Of a stretch of 64,000 nucleotides of DNA, positions 21,602 to 31,649 are shown one piece after another. Position numbers and translations under genes: made by a program. The first letter of the stretch is position 1, and the number at the start of each line of letters is the position of its first letter. The notes beneath the pieces are model-generated. The model did no database searches, was not told where the DNA came from, and saw only the letters and a list, made by a program, of their open reading frames with translations. The DNA is from Fistularia commersonii. Lineage: Eukaryota; Chordata; Actinopteri; Syngnathiformes; Fistulariidae. The stretch is taken from assembly GCA_037954325.1 (NCBI GenBank), contig JBBMNZ010000035.1:4444501-4508500 (forward strand), read 5' to 3'.

Positions 21602-22021
21602 TAAGAGGGGGGTCACGGGTGACACCCAATGATCAGGTGTGCATGCGTAATGGCCGTCCCAAAAATAATCACTGCTTTGAATAATCACTCCCCCCTCAAA
21701 CCCACCCGTTCTCTCTAACTGCACGTTCCTTGCCGTTTGCACTCGTCCTGTGGCAGGACTCCCATAAATCCTTGCGGTAAATGTAAATCAGCAGCCGGGG
21801 GGGCCGGGGGGAGGGGGGGGGGTCTGACAGATGGGGGGGGGCGAGTCCTGGGAGATCTCTCCTCTCACCTCTCCCTTCAGCTGGAATGGATGAGTCGCTA
21901 GCCTCGGCTGGCCAAATAGCATTAGCCTGTGTGCTAGTGTGTGTGTGTGTGTGAGTCTACACACTCCTTGCTACTTGAGTGAAACAAACCAAAAAAAAAA
22001 ACAGGAAGTTAAGATGAGAAG

Positions 22022-22024
<3 letters not shown>

Positions 22025-22053
<29 letters not shown>
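22025..22053. repeat. Poly-A tract
   Basis: Twenty-nine A. No retroelement signature upstream, so I do not call a SINE or LINE tail. Confidence 0.9.
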
Positions 22054-22055
<2 letters not shown>

Positions 22056-22386
22056 AGGGGGAGCCGATGTTCAGACGCCGTTCCTAGCTTTGTTGTTGTT
22101 ATGTGGGGGGGGTGCAGGTGTAGGTGGGTGGGGGGGGGGGGGGATTTCGTGGATCTCGGAGCTGTCAGCTCCTCGGAGGATTGGAGATCTGAGGGGTGGA
22201 AGAGGAGGAGGAGGAGGAGGGCCCTTCCCCTGGTCTCCTTGGCTGTCTGTGGAGCAGAACCCATCTCTCATTAAGGGAGAATGCCGAGGAGACACTTGAA
22301 AGTGACATTCACCCCCCCAAACCCCCCCCACCCCCCGTTTTAGAGATGCTATGCATGATGGCCACTGCCACTCAGCCAGCAGGGTC

Positions 22387-22387
<1 letters not shown>

Positions 22388-22437
<50 letters not shown>
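22388..22437. repeat. (CT)25 microsatellite
   Basis: Fifty bases of perfect CT, a mirror-symmetric polypyrimidine tract able to form H-DNA. Arg/Glu or Leu/Ser frames across it are artefacts. Confidence 0.95.
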
Positions 22438-22440
<3 letters not shown>

Positions 22441-23039
22441 CCCTTCGCCTGGGGGAGAATATCAATGCTGCGGCGCTTTTGGCGGATATACATACAACAC
22501 CTCCACCCTTTCAACGGCGTCCATCAATTATGGACCCCTCGCCGAGAGGAAGATGACGACGGCCGCCGAGGAAACGGGCTGGGGGGGGGGGGGGGGGGCG
22601 TCGGAAGAAAAGACGGATACTCCTTATTAGAGGTGGTGGTGGGGGTGGAGTCTGGTAATATGCAAAGAGATGAAAAGACTTGCGTTCTCGGGAAAAAAAA
22701 AAAAAAAAAGGAGCGGAGCGGAGGTATCAAAGGGTGCAGCCCGCTGAGGGGGTCAGGGACGCGGCGGAGCGTCGATTCTCGCCCCCCGGTTACGACCCCC
22801 CGGGCCGCGACTCCTCCGCTCATATCCATCCCTTTAATCTTCACTAGCTGCACCTAATGAGCTACACACTCCTTCGAGTGGAGGAACAATGGGCCTGACC
22901 AGCACACCTTCTCCTCCTCCTCCTCCACGATTCTCGGAAACCGGACTAGAAGTCTGGACGGCAAGTGGGAGACGGCGCTCGGAAGCTCCTCGCGGACGTC
23001 AAACTCAAACACGGCCGCGTCAGCCTTCAGAGAGAACGG

Positions 23040-23280
23040 ATCGAGACGTTTGACCGTTCACATGTCAGAAACATGCAACCATTCACACGTCAGTCACCCG
23101 TCATGCAACCGTCCGCTGTTTACTTCACACGCCAAAAGAACAAGCGCGTCATCTTTCTTTCATGCCATTAAGAGATATGCAACCGATAACTCTAATTCAT
23201 ATCTCATATCGAGCCATACAACCATTCACTCATGGAGAAAAACAAAAATTCACTCCTTCATTCGGATGTCATGTACTGCA
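23040..23280 (+). repeat. Minisatellite-related block
   Basis: 'acatgcaaccattcacacgt' and 'catacaaccattcactcatg' units, the same family as the 7-10 kb array. It abuts the pogo-like element. Confidence 0.55.
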
Positions 23281-23812
23281 TATAAGCAGCGCGCTTTGAA
23301 AACTGCAGCTTTTACAACGATACGGCTAATTTATGGATTTTTCTTGGGTAATTACGGCAGTTTCCTTCCGCCGACACCGTCAGGCAGTGGACAAATGAAC
23401 ATGTTTCGGCAAACCCGCTCGCATTTAAGATAATTCTTCAGATCAGCTATTTTGCACTTTTTGCACACACAAACAGACACACACGCCCATCGTGAAAAAG
23501 ACGTGCAGAAATGCATTTGATGCAGCTTTCGAATTGAAAGCGATCAGTCTGGCAGTCGAAGAAGGAAATAGAGCTGCTGCACGGAAGGTCCGCATCTGTT
23601 CTGGAAAAAGGCGTTTGCGTTACGTACCGGTAGTTGTAGATGTATTTTATTTAATTAATGTTTTAAAAAACTCTTTCCTGTTATATCTTATGTTAACATC
23701 ATGTTTCAACAGGGACACCTGTGGCTAATTTATGTATAATTTTTTTTCTTTTAAAAATTAGTAGGTGCCGCCTATTTATAGTCGCGGTCTATAGTCTGGA
23801 ATTTACGGTAGA
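23280..23812 (+). mobile_element. Pogo/Tigger-like DNA transposon relic with transposase remnant
   Basis: The right terminus 'ctatagtctggaatttacgg' (to about 23812) is the inverted form of the 7208 terminus, and 'catgtttcaacaggga' plus 'cacctgtggctaatttatg' is shared with the 2.9 kb copy. The left terminus is not recognisable. It ends four bases before a hAT element begins. Confidence 0.65.
23492..23605 (+). pseudogene. Pogo/Tigger-type transposase N-terminal HTH remnant
   Basis: Frame 'AFDAAFELKAISLAVEEGN' followed by 'RAAARKVRI' matches the N-terminal helix-turn-helix of pogo/Tigger transposases ('aaFKLKvi...A..nn.aAAr.fgv'). After about 38 residues the similarity ends. The DDE catalytic domain is absent, so this is a dead fragment. 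Confidence 0.6.
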
Positions 23813-23998
23813 CAAATGGTCCCCAACCCCCGGTACCTTTCCAGGGATCATTTGGTCCGCAAAGAAATTATACTTTTTCATTAGACCTTCCTGATCTTAT
23901 TTTGAAAAACATCTGTTTTCGGCGTCGCCTTACTGCTTAATATACACTTAATATGGTAATTGCCTAATATAAAGTGTAATCGTTGTATTCAGATTAAC

Positions 23999-24494
23999 TC
24001 GGACAATCTTGGATCGGCTTCAGCGAGGCGGGTGAAGGACAAACAGGGAGCTATCCTTGACAATCCTTCCCACCCCCTGCGTGACAAGCTGTGGCCGATG
24101 TGCAGCTCCTTCAGCAGACGCTTCATCCCACCCCGGTGAAGAACCGAACGCTTCAGACGCTCCTTCATGACCACGGCTATCAGACTGTACAACAGCAGCC
24201 TAGACGGCACGCAAACCTGACCGTCCGGAGGTGCATCTGGGCTACCACTGGGCTACCACTGGGCTACCACTACCTCATGACCTCACTCACACGCCACACA
24301 CGTCATGTCATAATTCTTTTTTTTTTTTTTTTTTTCCGTTCTGTTACCTATTTTTATCCTTGCTGTTGTTGTTGTCCCTTGTTTCTTCGATTTAAATGTC
24401 TCTTATATTTTATATTTACTGATATTGTCATTGTTGCGCTGCTGTGACTACAAATTTCCCCTGTGGGGATCATAAAGTATCTTACCTTATCTTA
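23999..24494 (+). mobile_element. CR1/L2/Rex1-group LINE 3' end, nested in hAT copy
   Basis: Contains the C-terminal LINE block (frames with 'DKQGAILDNPSHPL' and 'RRSFMTTAIRLYNSSL', separated by a stop). Then follow an 11-bp triplicate (24238-24273), a T19 run, and the tail 'aaatttcccctgtggggatc' with (ATCTT)n. The 5' end is truncated. The exact clade is uncertain. Confidence 0.65.
24238..24273 (+). repeat. 11-bp tandem triplicate
   Basis: Three exact copies of 'tgggctaccac' inside the LINE 3' untranslated part. Confidence 0.85.
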
Positions 24495-24604
24495 AATACT
24501 GTTAAATGAAAAAAGTTTATATTATTTGAACCACGGCGCCTCTAACCGGTCCGTGGAAATATTTTCATGCATAAAACTGGTACGAAAAAGGTTGGGGACC
24601 ACTG

Positions 24605-25200
24605 ATATAGACAGACAAGCATTCACTCTTTCACTCACTTGTTAAATAACAACATGCAACTATTCACTCACTCCTTCATAAAGAAAAACAAACATTCACG
24701 TCTGATATAGAGCCATACAATCCTCTCATTCATGTCATACAGAGACATGCAATCATTCACACACTCATTCACTGATGATATGAAGAAAAACAAACATTTA
24801 CTCCTTCAGACATCATGTAGAGACATTAATTCACTAATGTACTCGTTATATAACGACATTCACTCTCATTTACATGTCACATAGACATACAGTCAATCAC
24901 CCTCGCCATCTAAAGAAAAAAAAAACATTTACTCCTTCAATCAGACGTCATATAGAGATACAACCATTCATCCTTTCATTCGCATTGTTTCTCCTATTTA
25001 TTATGATATTGATATTGTTATTGTCGCGCTGCTGTGACAACATATTTCCCCTATGGGGATCAATAAAGTACTATCTTTTGTCCGACAGAGCCATACAACC
25101 ATTCACCCTCATTTATTCACGCATCATATAAAGCTATATAAAGACATATTCATTCACTCTTACCTACAAACATTCATCATCTCATTCACCCATCTGTGCG
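24605..25200 (+). repeat. Minisatellite-related block
   Basis: Repeated 'catatagagacataca', 'accattcactc' and 'aaagaaaaacaaacattcac' units, related to the 7-10 kb array. A second LINE tail fragment lies within it. Confidence 0.6.
25003..25078 (+). mobile_element. LINE 3' tail fragment
   Basis: 'gttattgtcgcgctgctgtg' and 'tttcccctatggggatcaat' match the tail at 24418-24485 closely, so this is a second, shorter copy of the same LINE. Confidence 0.65.
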
Positions 25201-25234
25201 ATCTAGTGTCTCCTGTGACCCTCCTCCGTGTTAT

Positions 25235-25325
25235 TGGCGTGTGAGACGAACCCACGCAGACACGGGGGGAACACGGAGACTCCACACACATCTGTGGGAA
25301 TCCAACCAGGGACCTCCTCGCTAAT
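25235..25325 (-). repeat. Teleost interspersed repeat fragment
   Basis: 'cacgggggga' then 'acacggagactccacaca' and 'aaccagggacctcctcg' match the common fish dispersed repeat also present at 58235-58345. The plus-strand form is at 62095-62205. Confidence 0.5.
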
Positions 25326-25589
25326 CCTCGTGATCGACCATCCTCTCTCTGCCCTGCGGATCGGCTCGCAAAACATGACAGCGGAGCACTTCCTGTTTAC
25401 GTCCCCGGGGTCTGTCCTCTCAGCCAATGAGGTTCCCGGATCCCGTGAATTATTACGGAACGCTTGTAATTACCCCAAAATAGACCCGTCCTGTGGGAGG
25501 ACTCCGAAGGGTCCGGTCTGGGCACGGGTGATCTATGGTGTGTGATTCACACGCGGCTGTAAATCCTCACAAAAAAAAAAAAAAAAACA

Positions 25590-25720
25590 TAGGCTCGCGC
25601 ACGCCGGCGAGCGTAAACGCTAGCAGACACACTTTCAAGGAGCTCTGTGAGCAATTTGTCTCGGGATCCTCTCATTTGCGAGCTGCCTGTTTGTCCCTCT
25701 GCCTAATTTTGGACGGCGGA
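25590..25720. promoter_or_regulatory. Candidate conserved non-coding element
   Basis: 'acactttcaaggagctctgt', 'gagcaatttgtctcgggatc' and 'ctctgcctaattttggacgg' in unique DNA between an A17 and an A25 run. Confidence 0.3.
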
Positions 25721-25751
25721 AAAAAATGAAAACATCTCGGTTCGCGTTTAG

Positions 25752-25776
25752 AAAAAAAAAAAAAAAAAAAAAAAAA
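25752..25776. repeat. Poly-A tract
   Basis: Twenty-five A. Confidence 0.9.
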
Positions 25777-25889
25777 CGTCTGTAGCTAAGCTAATGCACC
25801 TAGTCATTTCTCACGTTTCTCCACCCGGCCGCATGATATTCCCGAGCCAAATACAAACCTTGCTCCTTTTTTTTTTTTTTTAAATACAT

Positions 25890-26165
25890 TACACTCAGAG
25901 CGGATACAAAGTACATATTCCTGGTTATTTTCTCCTTAGTGCAGTCCTCATCAAACCGGCTAAGAGGGAGAATAGCCAGTGCCCATGTGAGGGATAATTT
26001 GTACCTTCTCAATGAATGAGGAGGACAGGCAGGCAAATTACTGTCTGAATAAGGACTGCCTGTGGATCCCACTGTCAGGGAGCGAGGGAGAGGAGGGCAG
26101 CGAAGGAGAGTGTAATTATCAACTAGCAAAGTGCATTCATATCCTATCACAAAAGGATCAGGATG
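25890..26165. promoter_or_regulatory. Candidate conserved non-coding element
   Basis: Continuous unique sequence: 'cattccttggttattttctc'-like texture around 25915, 'gaggacaggcaggcaaatta' and 'gtgtaattatcaactagcaa'. It has even base composition, no simple repeats and no splice sites around the 63-codon frame that crosses it. Confidence 0.4.
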
Positions 26166-26579
26166 TGGGTGGATGGGAGAAAACAGGGAGCAAGGGAGAG
26201 TGAAGGAGGTTGGAGGGAAAAAAAAAACGGAGAGAGATATGGAGAGGGTGAGGAGGAGGACGAGGGTTGGGGAGTGAAGGACTCCTGGCCAAATGGATGC
26301 AAGGCCGTAAACAGGGTTAAAAACAGCCTTCTATGGTCTGCGTGCATGAATGCAGGCACATTAAGACCTTTTAGCCCGACACACAAGCACCTCTTTGGAG
26401 TTAGAAGAAGAAAAAAAAAAATGGAAGATGAGGGGCATGGAGGAGGTGGGGGGGCTTTTTTTCTTTTTTCCGGGTTCACAATTAATAGCAGACGTTTTTT
26501 TTTTTTTTTTTTAATTGAATGGCGGGCGCCGGGCGAAGATGGCGGGCCAAAGTGCGCTCGTTCCGCTCGTCTTTTTGTC

Positions 26580-26610
26580 CCTCTTCAGGAGGTGTGTGTG
26601 TGTGTGTGGG
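26580..26610. repeat. Short (TG)n then poly-G
   Basis: About nine TG units followed by G8. Confidence 0.8.
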
Positions 26611-27409
26611 GGGGAACCGACACCGCCGAACAAAGCCGGTCTATTAGCAACCCCCGGGCTTTATTGACAAGCCTGCCATTACCCGCTACCCTGCTACCCG
26701 GGGTCAGCGGGGTCGGGGGGGTCACAGACGGTCCGCTGTGGGTTGGGGGGGGTTGGTAAAGGGTTTGGGGAACGCGCTTAAAAGAGCCGGGGACACCTGT
26801 AGGGTTGCAGCCAGTTCAGAACGTGACCATGAACAACAGAAAACCCTTTTTTCCTTCATTTAAGCAGGAGCAGACATCTTTCTAAGAACCCCCCCACCTC
26901 AGGTTGCAAGCTGAAACACACGCGGGTCGCAATTATGGGATGGTTGAAGGTCCTCCAGCCGCGCATGCAAAGGAACCGGCGTGTTTGTATTTCGCCTTCA
27001 CCCCCCCCCCGTCCCCCCCCATCCACATCTTCCAAACAAAAAATAGCCGAAAACAAAATTGAGATTTTTTTTTTCGCGTGAGGAGGTGAGGGATTGGTCA
27101 CGGATAATCCCTGAAAACGCTTTCATTCACTCGTGTTTTCACAGGGTCGATCATAGCACCGCGCGCCAGGGCCGCAGTCAATCAAATATCAATCAGCGCG
27201 ACAAGCACTCCATCCAGCCAGATGCACACACACACGCACGCGCACACACACGCGGATGCACGCACGGGGCAACAGAGCCCGGGTTCAGTCTACTGAGGGG
27301 CTAAATGATAGCAGCGTGCGTTTGATATATGTGACACGGCAAATGGAGGGCATCGGCGCTGTTTGCTGGCACAGCGTGGCGGCGTGTGGTGCGCCGCGGG
27401 CGACTGCCG

Positions 27410-27490
27410 CGCCAGCCAAGCCTGGCGCACACACTCACTGAATAAGGAAATTAATCCCCAGTGGGCTTGATCTCTGAAGTCGGTGCGTGT
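27410..27490. promoter_or_regulatory. Candidate short regulatory element
   Basis: 'gaataaggaaattaatcccc' contains a bicoid/OTX-type TAATCC core, followed by 'agtgggcttgatctctgaag'. Confidence 0.25.
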
Positions 27491-27689
27491 GTGTGTGTGA
27501 TAGACCTACAGAGCCATAGATGCCGCGGGAGCTCAAATCGCAGCCTGCCCGACACGACGACTCGACGTGCACCAAACGCGCGTCGTGTTTGCGCTCTCCG
27601 ATAGCCGGCGTCCGTAGCGATGGCGGCGGCGGCGGCGGCGCAGCAGTCAGGTGTCGCTGCATATGTTCCCGGCGCACGCCCCCCGCTCT

Positions 27690-28000
27690 CCCCAGCGGGC
27701 AGGCCAGCTTATTGCCAGCCTCCGTAATAGGAGGGCTGGGCAGGGGCCATGACTACCGCTTGGCACGCCGCGCTGCCAATATGGCTGGCTTTTTTATTCT
27801 GCCTCCCTCTGAAACTTAACCGCTTCCGTGCCAGAGATTGATGGCGGCGAATTAGCGTGCCGTCGTTAGCGCCCGCGCATGTCGGAAATGTCCGTCTTTA
27901 TTGTGTCATTAATCTACGGGGCCACACAGCGAGTTCTGGACCCCGATCAGGAATAAGGGCTTCTAATTACAGAACTGAATAAAATTCATGATATCTATTT
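27690..28000. promoter_or_regulatory. Candidate conserved non-coding element / enhancer
   Basis: About 300 bases of unique DNA with an inverted NFI-like half-site pair (TTGGCA and TGCCAA, 27760-27779), 'ctggcttttttattctgcct', 'gtcattaatctacggggcc' and 'gggcttctaattacagaact'. Repeat-free with several homeodomain cores. Confidence 0.45.
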
Positions 28001-28366
28001 AAATAAAATACTTCTTTAAAAACACGTATTTGCGAGGACGGTGAAGATTTATTCAAATATGGAGTCAACTTTATTGGATGTCAAACGTTACGTAAAGCTT
28101 TGGCCTAAAATATACGCCTGTTTGCTGCCAGCCATTTATTTATAATGGCAGTTTGGAAACACACACAAACACACACACGTCAGTAATATTTCAAATATCG
28201 TCTTAAATTTAACTGGGGACTTGATTTTGCAAAAATTGGACGCAACAGCTTTTCTGGAAGATTCTGAATGGTGATAGATCACGTCTGGACGGCCGGAGCG
28301 CTGAGTCATCTTTTCAGTTTTATCTGAAATTCAAACTTATTTTGGTTTCCAGGAAAAGAGGATGCT

Positions 28367-28369
28367 TGT

Positions 28370-28404
<35 letters not shown>
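28367..28404. repeat. (TG)n microsatellite
   Basis: TG run with one 'tttg' interruption; a short CA run follows at 28418-28436. Confidence 0.9.
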
Positions 28405-28405
<1 letters not shown>

Positions 28406-28504
28406 ATGACAGCCCAACACACACACATACACACAGGTGCAGAGTTCATATCCTTTATGGTTACTGTCTTGTAAAAGTTTCTAAAAGCTACTGAAAATAT
28501 CTCT

Positions 28505-28505
<1 letters not shown>

Positions 28506-28543
<38 letters not shown>
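28506..28543. repeat. (TG)19 microsatellite
   Basis: Thirty-eight bases of perfect TG. Confidence 0.95.
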
Positions 28544-28545
<2 letters not shown>

Positions 28546-28652
28546 CGGGAAGCCATTGAAGTCAACACATGCAGATCATTATCAGTACATGAATTGTAAA
28601 ATCCAAAAATACAAGTCTGCTCACATACACAAACACACACACGCATGCTCCT

Positions 28653-28654
<2 letters not shown>

Positions 28655-28691
<37 letters not shown>
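28655..28691. repeat. (TG)n microsatellite
   Basis: About 18 TG units, followed by 'cacgcacac'. Confidence 0.95.
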
Positions 28692-28692
<1 letters not shown>

Positions 28693-28877
28693 ACGCACAC
28701 ATACCAGCACATGCTCCAGCTACGCACCATATGGAGAGAAGCCCCCTTTTTCTTCCTCTTCCTTTACTTGATTTCATTCCCTGTGTGAGCTGTGTCCGAG
28801 ATATTCCACAGCCCTGGGGCCTTGCCTTTGACAAGGAGAGCACATTGTTTATTTTCCCCTGCTGCCAACCCCCCCCA

Positions 28878-28892
28878 AACACACACACACAT

Positions 28893-28922
<30 letters not shown>
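28878..28922. repeat. (CA)n microsatellite
   Basis: CA run with one 'atg' interruption. Confidence 0.95.
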
Positions 28923-28926
<4 letters not shown>

Positions 28927-29023
28927 ATGAATGCATGGTCAGACTAGTATGGACATATGAACACAAAGGCGCACATGTTTATAGGATATTATGTATGCAC
29001 AAGAAGGTTTCTAAGCACAGGCG

Positions 29024-29025
<2 letters not shown>

Positions 29026-29101
<76 letters not shown>
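29026..29101. repeat. (CA)n microsatellite, longest perfect array
   Basis: About 76 bases of uninterrupted CA, the longest perfect dinucleotide array in the window. Confidence 0.95.
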
Positions 29102-29102
<1 letters not shown>

Positions 29103-29306
29103 CCTTGCCTGGCCAGAGCAGCCAGGGTCAGCAGCAGGGCAGCCTGTACCACTGCACATCTCTGTTATTCATCCATGTCATTCAGGCCTGGATCACGAGG
29201 GAGGGGTTGGAGTAGTGGATGGAAGGGCTGCATGGCTTACATTCACCGCCTCGCCCACCCCTCTACTCACCCATCGCCTCTAGCAGAGGCCAACCCCCCC
29301 CCACGC

Positions 29307-29361
<55 letters not shown>
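29307..29361. repeat. (CA)n microsatellite
   Basis: CA run with one 'cg' interruption. Confidence 0.95.
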
Positions 29362-29364
<3 letters not shown>

Positions 29365-30454
29365 TTCCCTCCTCTTTCACCTCAGCCCCTTGGCCCCACA
29401 TCATGGTCCTCCAGCATGGGTCAGCGCTAAGGAGGACACATGGCGGTGGACAGACAGACCCTCCCTTGGCCCCACCAGGTCAGGGTGTGTGTCCCCCCCC
29501 CCCCCCCGTCTGTGCTCTCCGACGCTTTTATTTCACCGGAATTCCAATGATTTCAAATCCCGAGTTCAAGTTTAATGCGTCCTTCGGTGGGACCAAACTG
29601 GGTATTTTTTTTGGCAAAAACCTGCTAAAATCCCACTGAAATGAACACACACATACACATACACAGGGATGTCTCCGGAGTGTGAAGATGAGCGTGTCAT
29701 TGGCGGTTGGGGGCGGGCGTGGGGGGGTGCTCACATGCATTTCAGAGGAGCGCCACTAATCCGGCATGAAATTCAATTTGAAACTTGGAGCGCGTCTCAA
29801 CTTTGATTCAGCGCCAGATAGCAGCGCGGGACGAGTGGGCGGGTGGGTGTGGGGTCGGGGGTTACACGGCGGCCGATGGCGCGTCAGCACCTTGTAAACG
29901 CGCGAAAACTACCGTTGTTTTACTCCCGACCACGTAGGAACGCCGATCTGTTCCTAAAGGACGGCCATTTTTAAAGACTCGCCATTAGCGCTAAAAACAG
30001 CACGTGGTGGTGAATACAGGGGAAATACCGCGCTAGCCGGTCGCCTAGGGCAACCTCGGCTTACCTTGGTGTCCCCGAAAGGCATCAGATCATTACTTCA
30101 CAATCACGTTTTCGCGTTGAAGCTACACTTTTCGCAGTTGCCACGGCGTTACTTTGCAAGATAAAATTGCTGTTTGGAAAAAAAAAAAAGAAAAACAATG
30201 GGTGAAAAATGACCTGTCAGTCAGCGTCCGTCCCCCCCCCCCGCCGTCCCCCCGCCAACAATACCGCCGCCGGCCCCCGCCACTCTTTATGCTCGGGCAG
30301 CAAACGGGGCCCCCTTCTATCTCCAAGACCGGGGTTAAAGGCCAGCGTGGACCTCTGGACATATCCTATCATAATACCCCGGGCTGTGTCATGTGAGGGG
30401 AGGGGGAGGGGGCGGGTTTCTATACAGCGGGAAAAAAATAAAAGAGAATGATGA

Positions 30455-30483
30455 AAGAGAGAGAGAGACAGAGAGAGAGAGGG
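30455..30483. repeat. (GA)n microsatellite
   Basis: GA run with one 'ca' interruption, inside a longer purine-rich stretch. Confidence 0.9.
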
Positions 30484-30689
30484 AAGGATAAGAAGCTAAA
30501 AAAGGTTGCAGTTAGGAAGGACTGGAAGGCATAGATCATGAGATCATCATGCAGGTCATCTGTTTTGAAATCCATTTACACGATTCAGCCCTGGGTTGTC
30601 AAGTCCATATCACTCCTCGCCGTCCACAATCACCCCCCCCCAACCCCCCCCAACTCCATATCCCAGCCCTTACAGTGTTTTCCCTCCCC

Positions 30690-30970
30690 GCCGCAGCCCT
30701 TTCTGGCTTTCCATAATTAAAGAGGGCATTTGACTGGGAGCTAAAAGAAAATGGGTGCCACATTTCGTGGAAAAGGTTAGGAGAGTATAATGGGACAGCG
30801 AGGACTCGGGATCCCGGCGTTGCTGAGCATGTGACCTTGTCATTATCCATAGGAAATGCAACTCGCGCCTCGGATTCAGTTTTACGGAGGCGTCCTTATG
30901 TACACCTAATCTTCCGTGTGCGCTTGATGGAGAAAATTAAAATAAATGGAGGAGGTACCAGCTTTAAAAC
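30690..30970. promoter_or_regulatory. Candidate conserved non-coding element
   Basis: 'tttccataattaaagagggc', 'gcatttgactgggagctaaa', 'cattatccataggaaatgca' and 'gaaaattaaaataaatggag'. Nearly 280 bases of repeat-free, AT-leaning DNA with ATTA and MEF2/SRF-like AT cores. Confidence 0.4.
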
Positions 30971-31114
30971 CATTCTCCAAATTTGATGACGATGGATGTT
31001 TGGTCGCACGTCTCTACATGGCGTGAATGAGTGAGTGAATGTTAGCATGTCGCTACATATGGTGATAAGCTAAATAGCTAATGAATGAATGAATGTTGTG
31101 CTGTGCTTTTTTCT

Positions 31115-31398
31115 TCAATTGCAGATCCAATATCCCTTTTTTGGACGATGTACAACTGGCCGTGTTTTATTTACAAAACCAATCACTACTTGCTCAAAAC
31201 CCTCCAGCAGGCTCAGTCCCTCCTAACTTCTGTAGTTCCGGACATGACCTGGTCTCAGCCATATTCGTCGGCGATCCAACACACCAGACATACATCACGG
31301 GTTGGTCACCATCCCCCTCTGACGCCTCTGTCCACCCGTATGTTTACTGCCGTTGGAAGGACAAACGATTGGACGGTGGAGTCGCCGAGGTGAAATGA
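31115..31398 (+). CDS. Exon-like open segment after a strong splice acceptor (unidentified)
   Basis: A good acceptor ('cttttttcttcaattgcag', ending 31124) precedes an open frame of about 90 codons up to a stop at 31396-31398. Residues include 'DDVQLAVFYLQNQSLLAQN', 'SSGHDLVSAIFVGDP' and 'HPYVYCRWKDKRLDGG'. Composition is non-repetitive and protein-like. I do not recognise a family. It could be a terminal exon, an exon of a degraded retroelement, or chance. No donor or upstream exon was found. Confidence 0.25.
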
Positions 31399-31649
31399 AA
31401 AGCCGGCGGCTCCGCTTCCGTCTCAAAGCTGATGACAACTACTACGCGCGATTCGACACAAGACCGGCGCGTTCAACCCTAATGAGCGGTGGGAGAAACG
31501 GATTTGCATTATATCCCATAATGCTGAGCAATCTAAGGAACACTGGATTTCAAGCGTGAGATTACTGATAGAGTACTCGCCCCTGCATTTAACCAATGAG
31601 AACATGGGATTTTAAAACAGTTCTTCGCAAGACACTACAAACACTGTCA

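Larger units (their letters stand above)
17500..22960. other. Long CpG-rich stretch without recognisable gene
   Basis: Unique, CpG-rich sequence holding the CNE candidates at 18.1 and 19.2 kb and many homopolymers. These include T20 at 19443, A20 at 21236, G28 at 21565, A29 at 22025, (CT)25 at 22388, G18 at 22581 and A17 at 22693. Overlapping Pro/Arg/Gly-rich frames on both strands are compositional. I found no frame with convincing splice sites. Confidence 0.4.
23817..24604 (+). mobile_element. hAT-like non-autonomous element, copy 2, carrying a nested LINE
   Basis: Starts 'tggtccccaacccccggtac' and ends 'aaaggttggggaccactg', the inverted termini typical of a hAT family. Left arm 23817-23998 and right arm 24495-24604 are separated by a LINE 3' end. 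Shared segments with copy 1 at 10.8-11.7 kb define the interior. Confidence 0.7.

Noticed and set aside
22025..22053. Poly-A as a SINE/LINE tail (also 25752, 52799, 55585)
   Set aside because: No retroelement body, A/B box or target-site duplication recognisable upstream.
22196..22857. Ser/Leu-rich and Glu-rich frames over 22.2-22.9 kb
   Set aside because: Produced by GGA, CT and poly-G tracts; no protein features.
28659..29639. 326-codon open frame, the longest in the window
   Set aside because: It crosses four CA/TG arrays and unrelated unique DNA; it is open only because CA/TG repeats lack stops.
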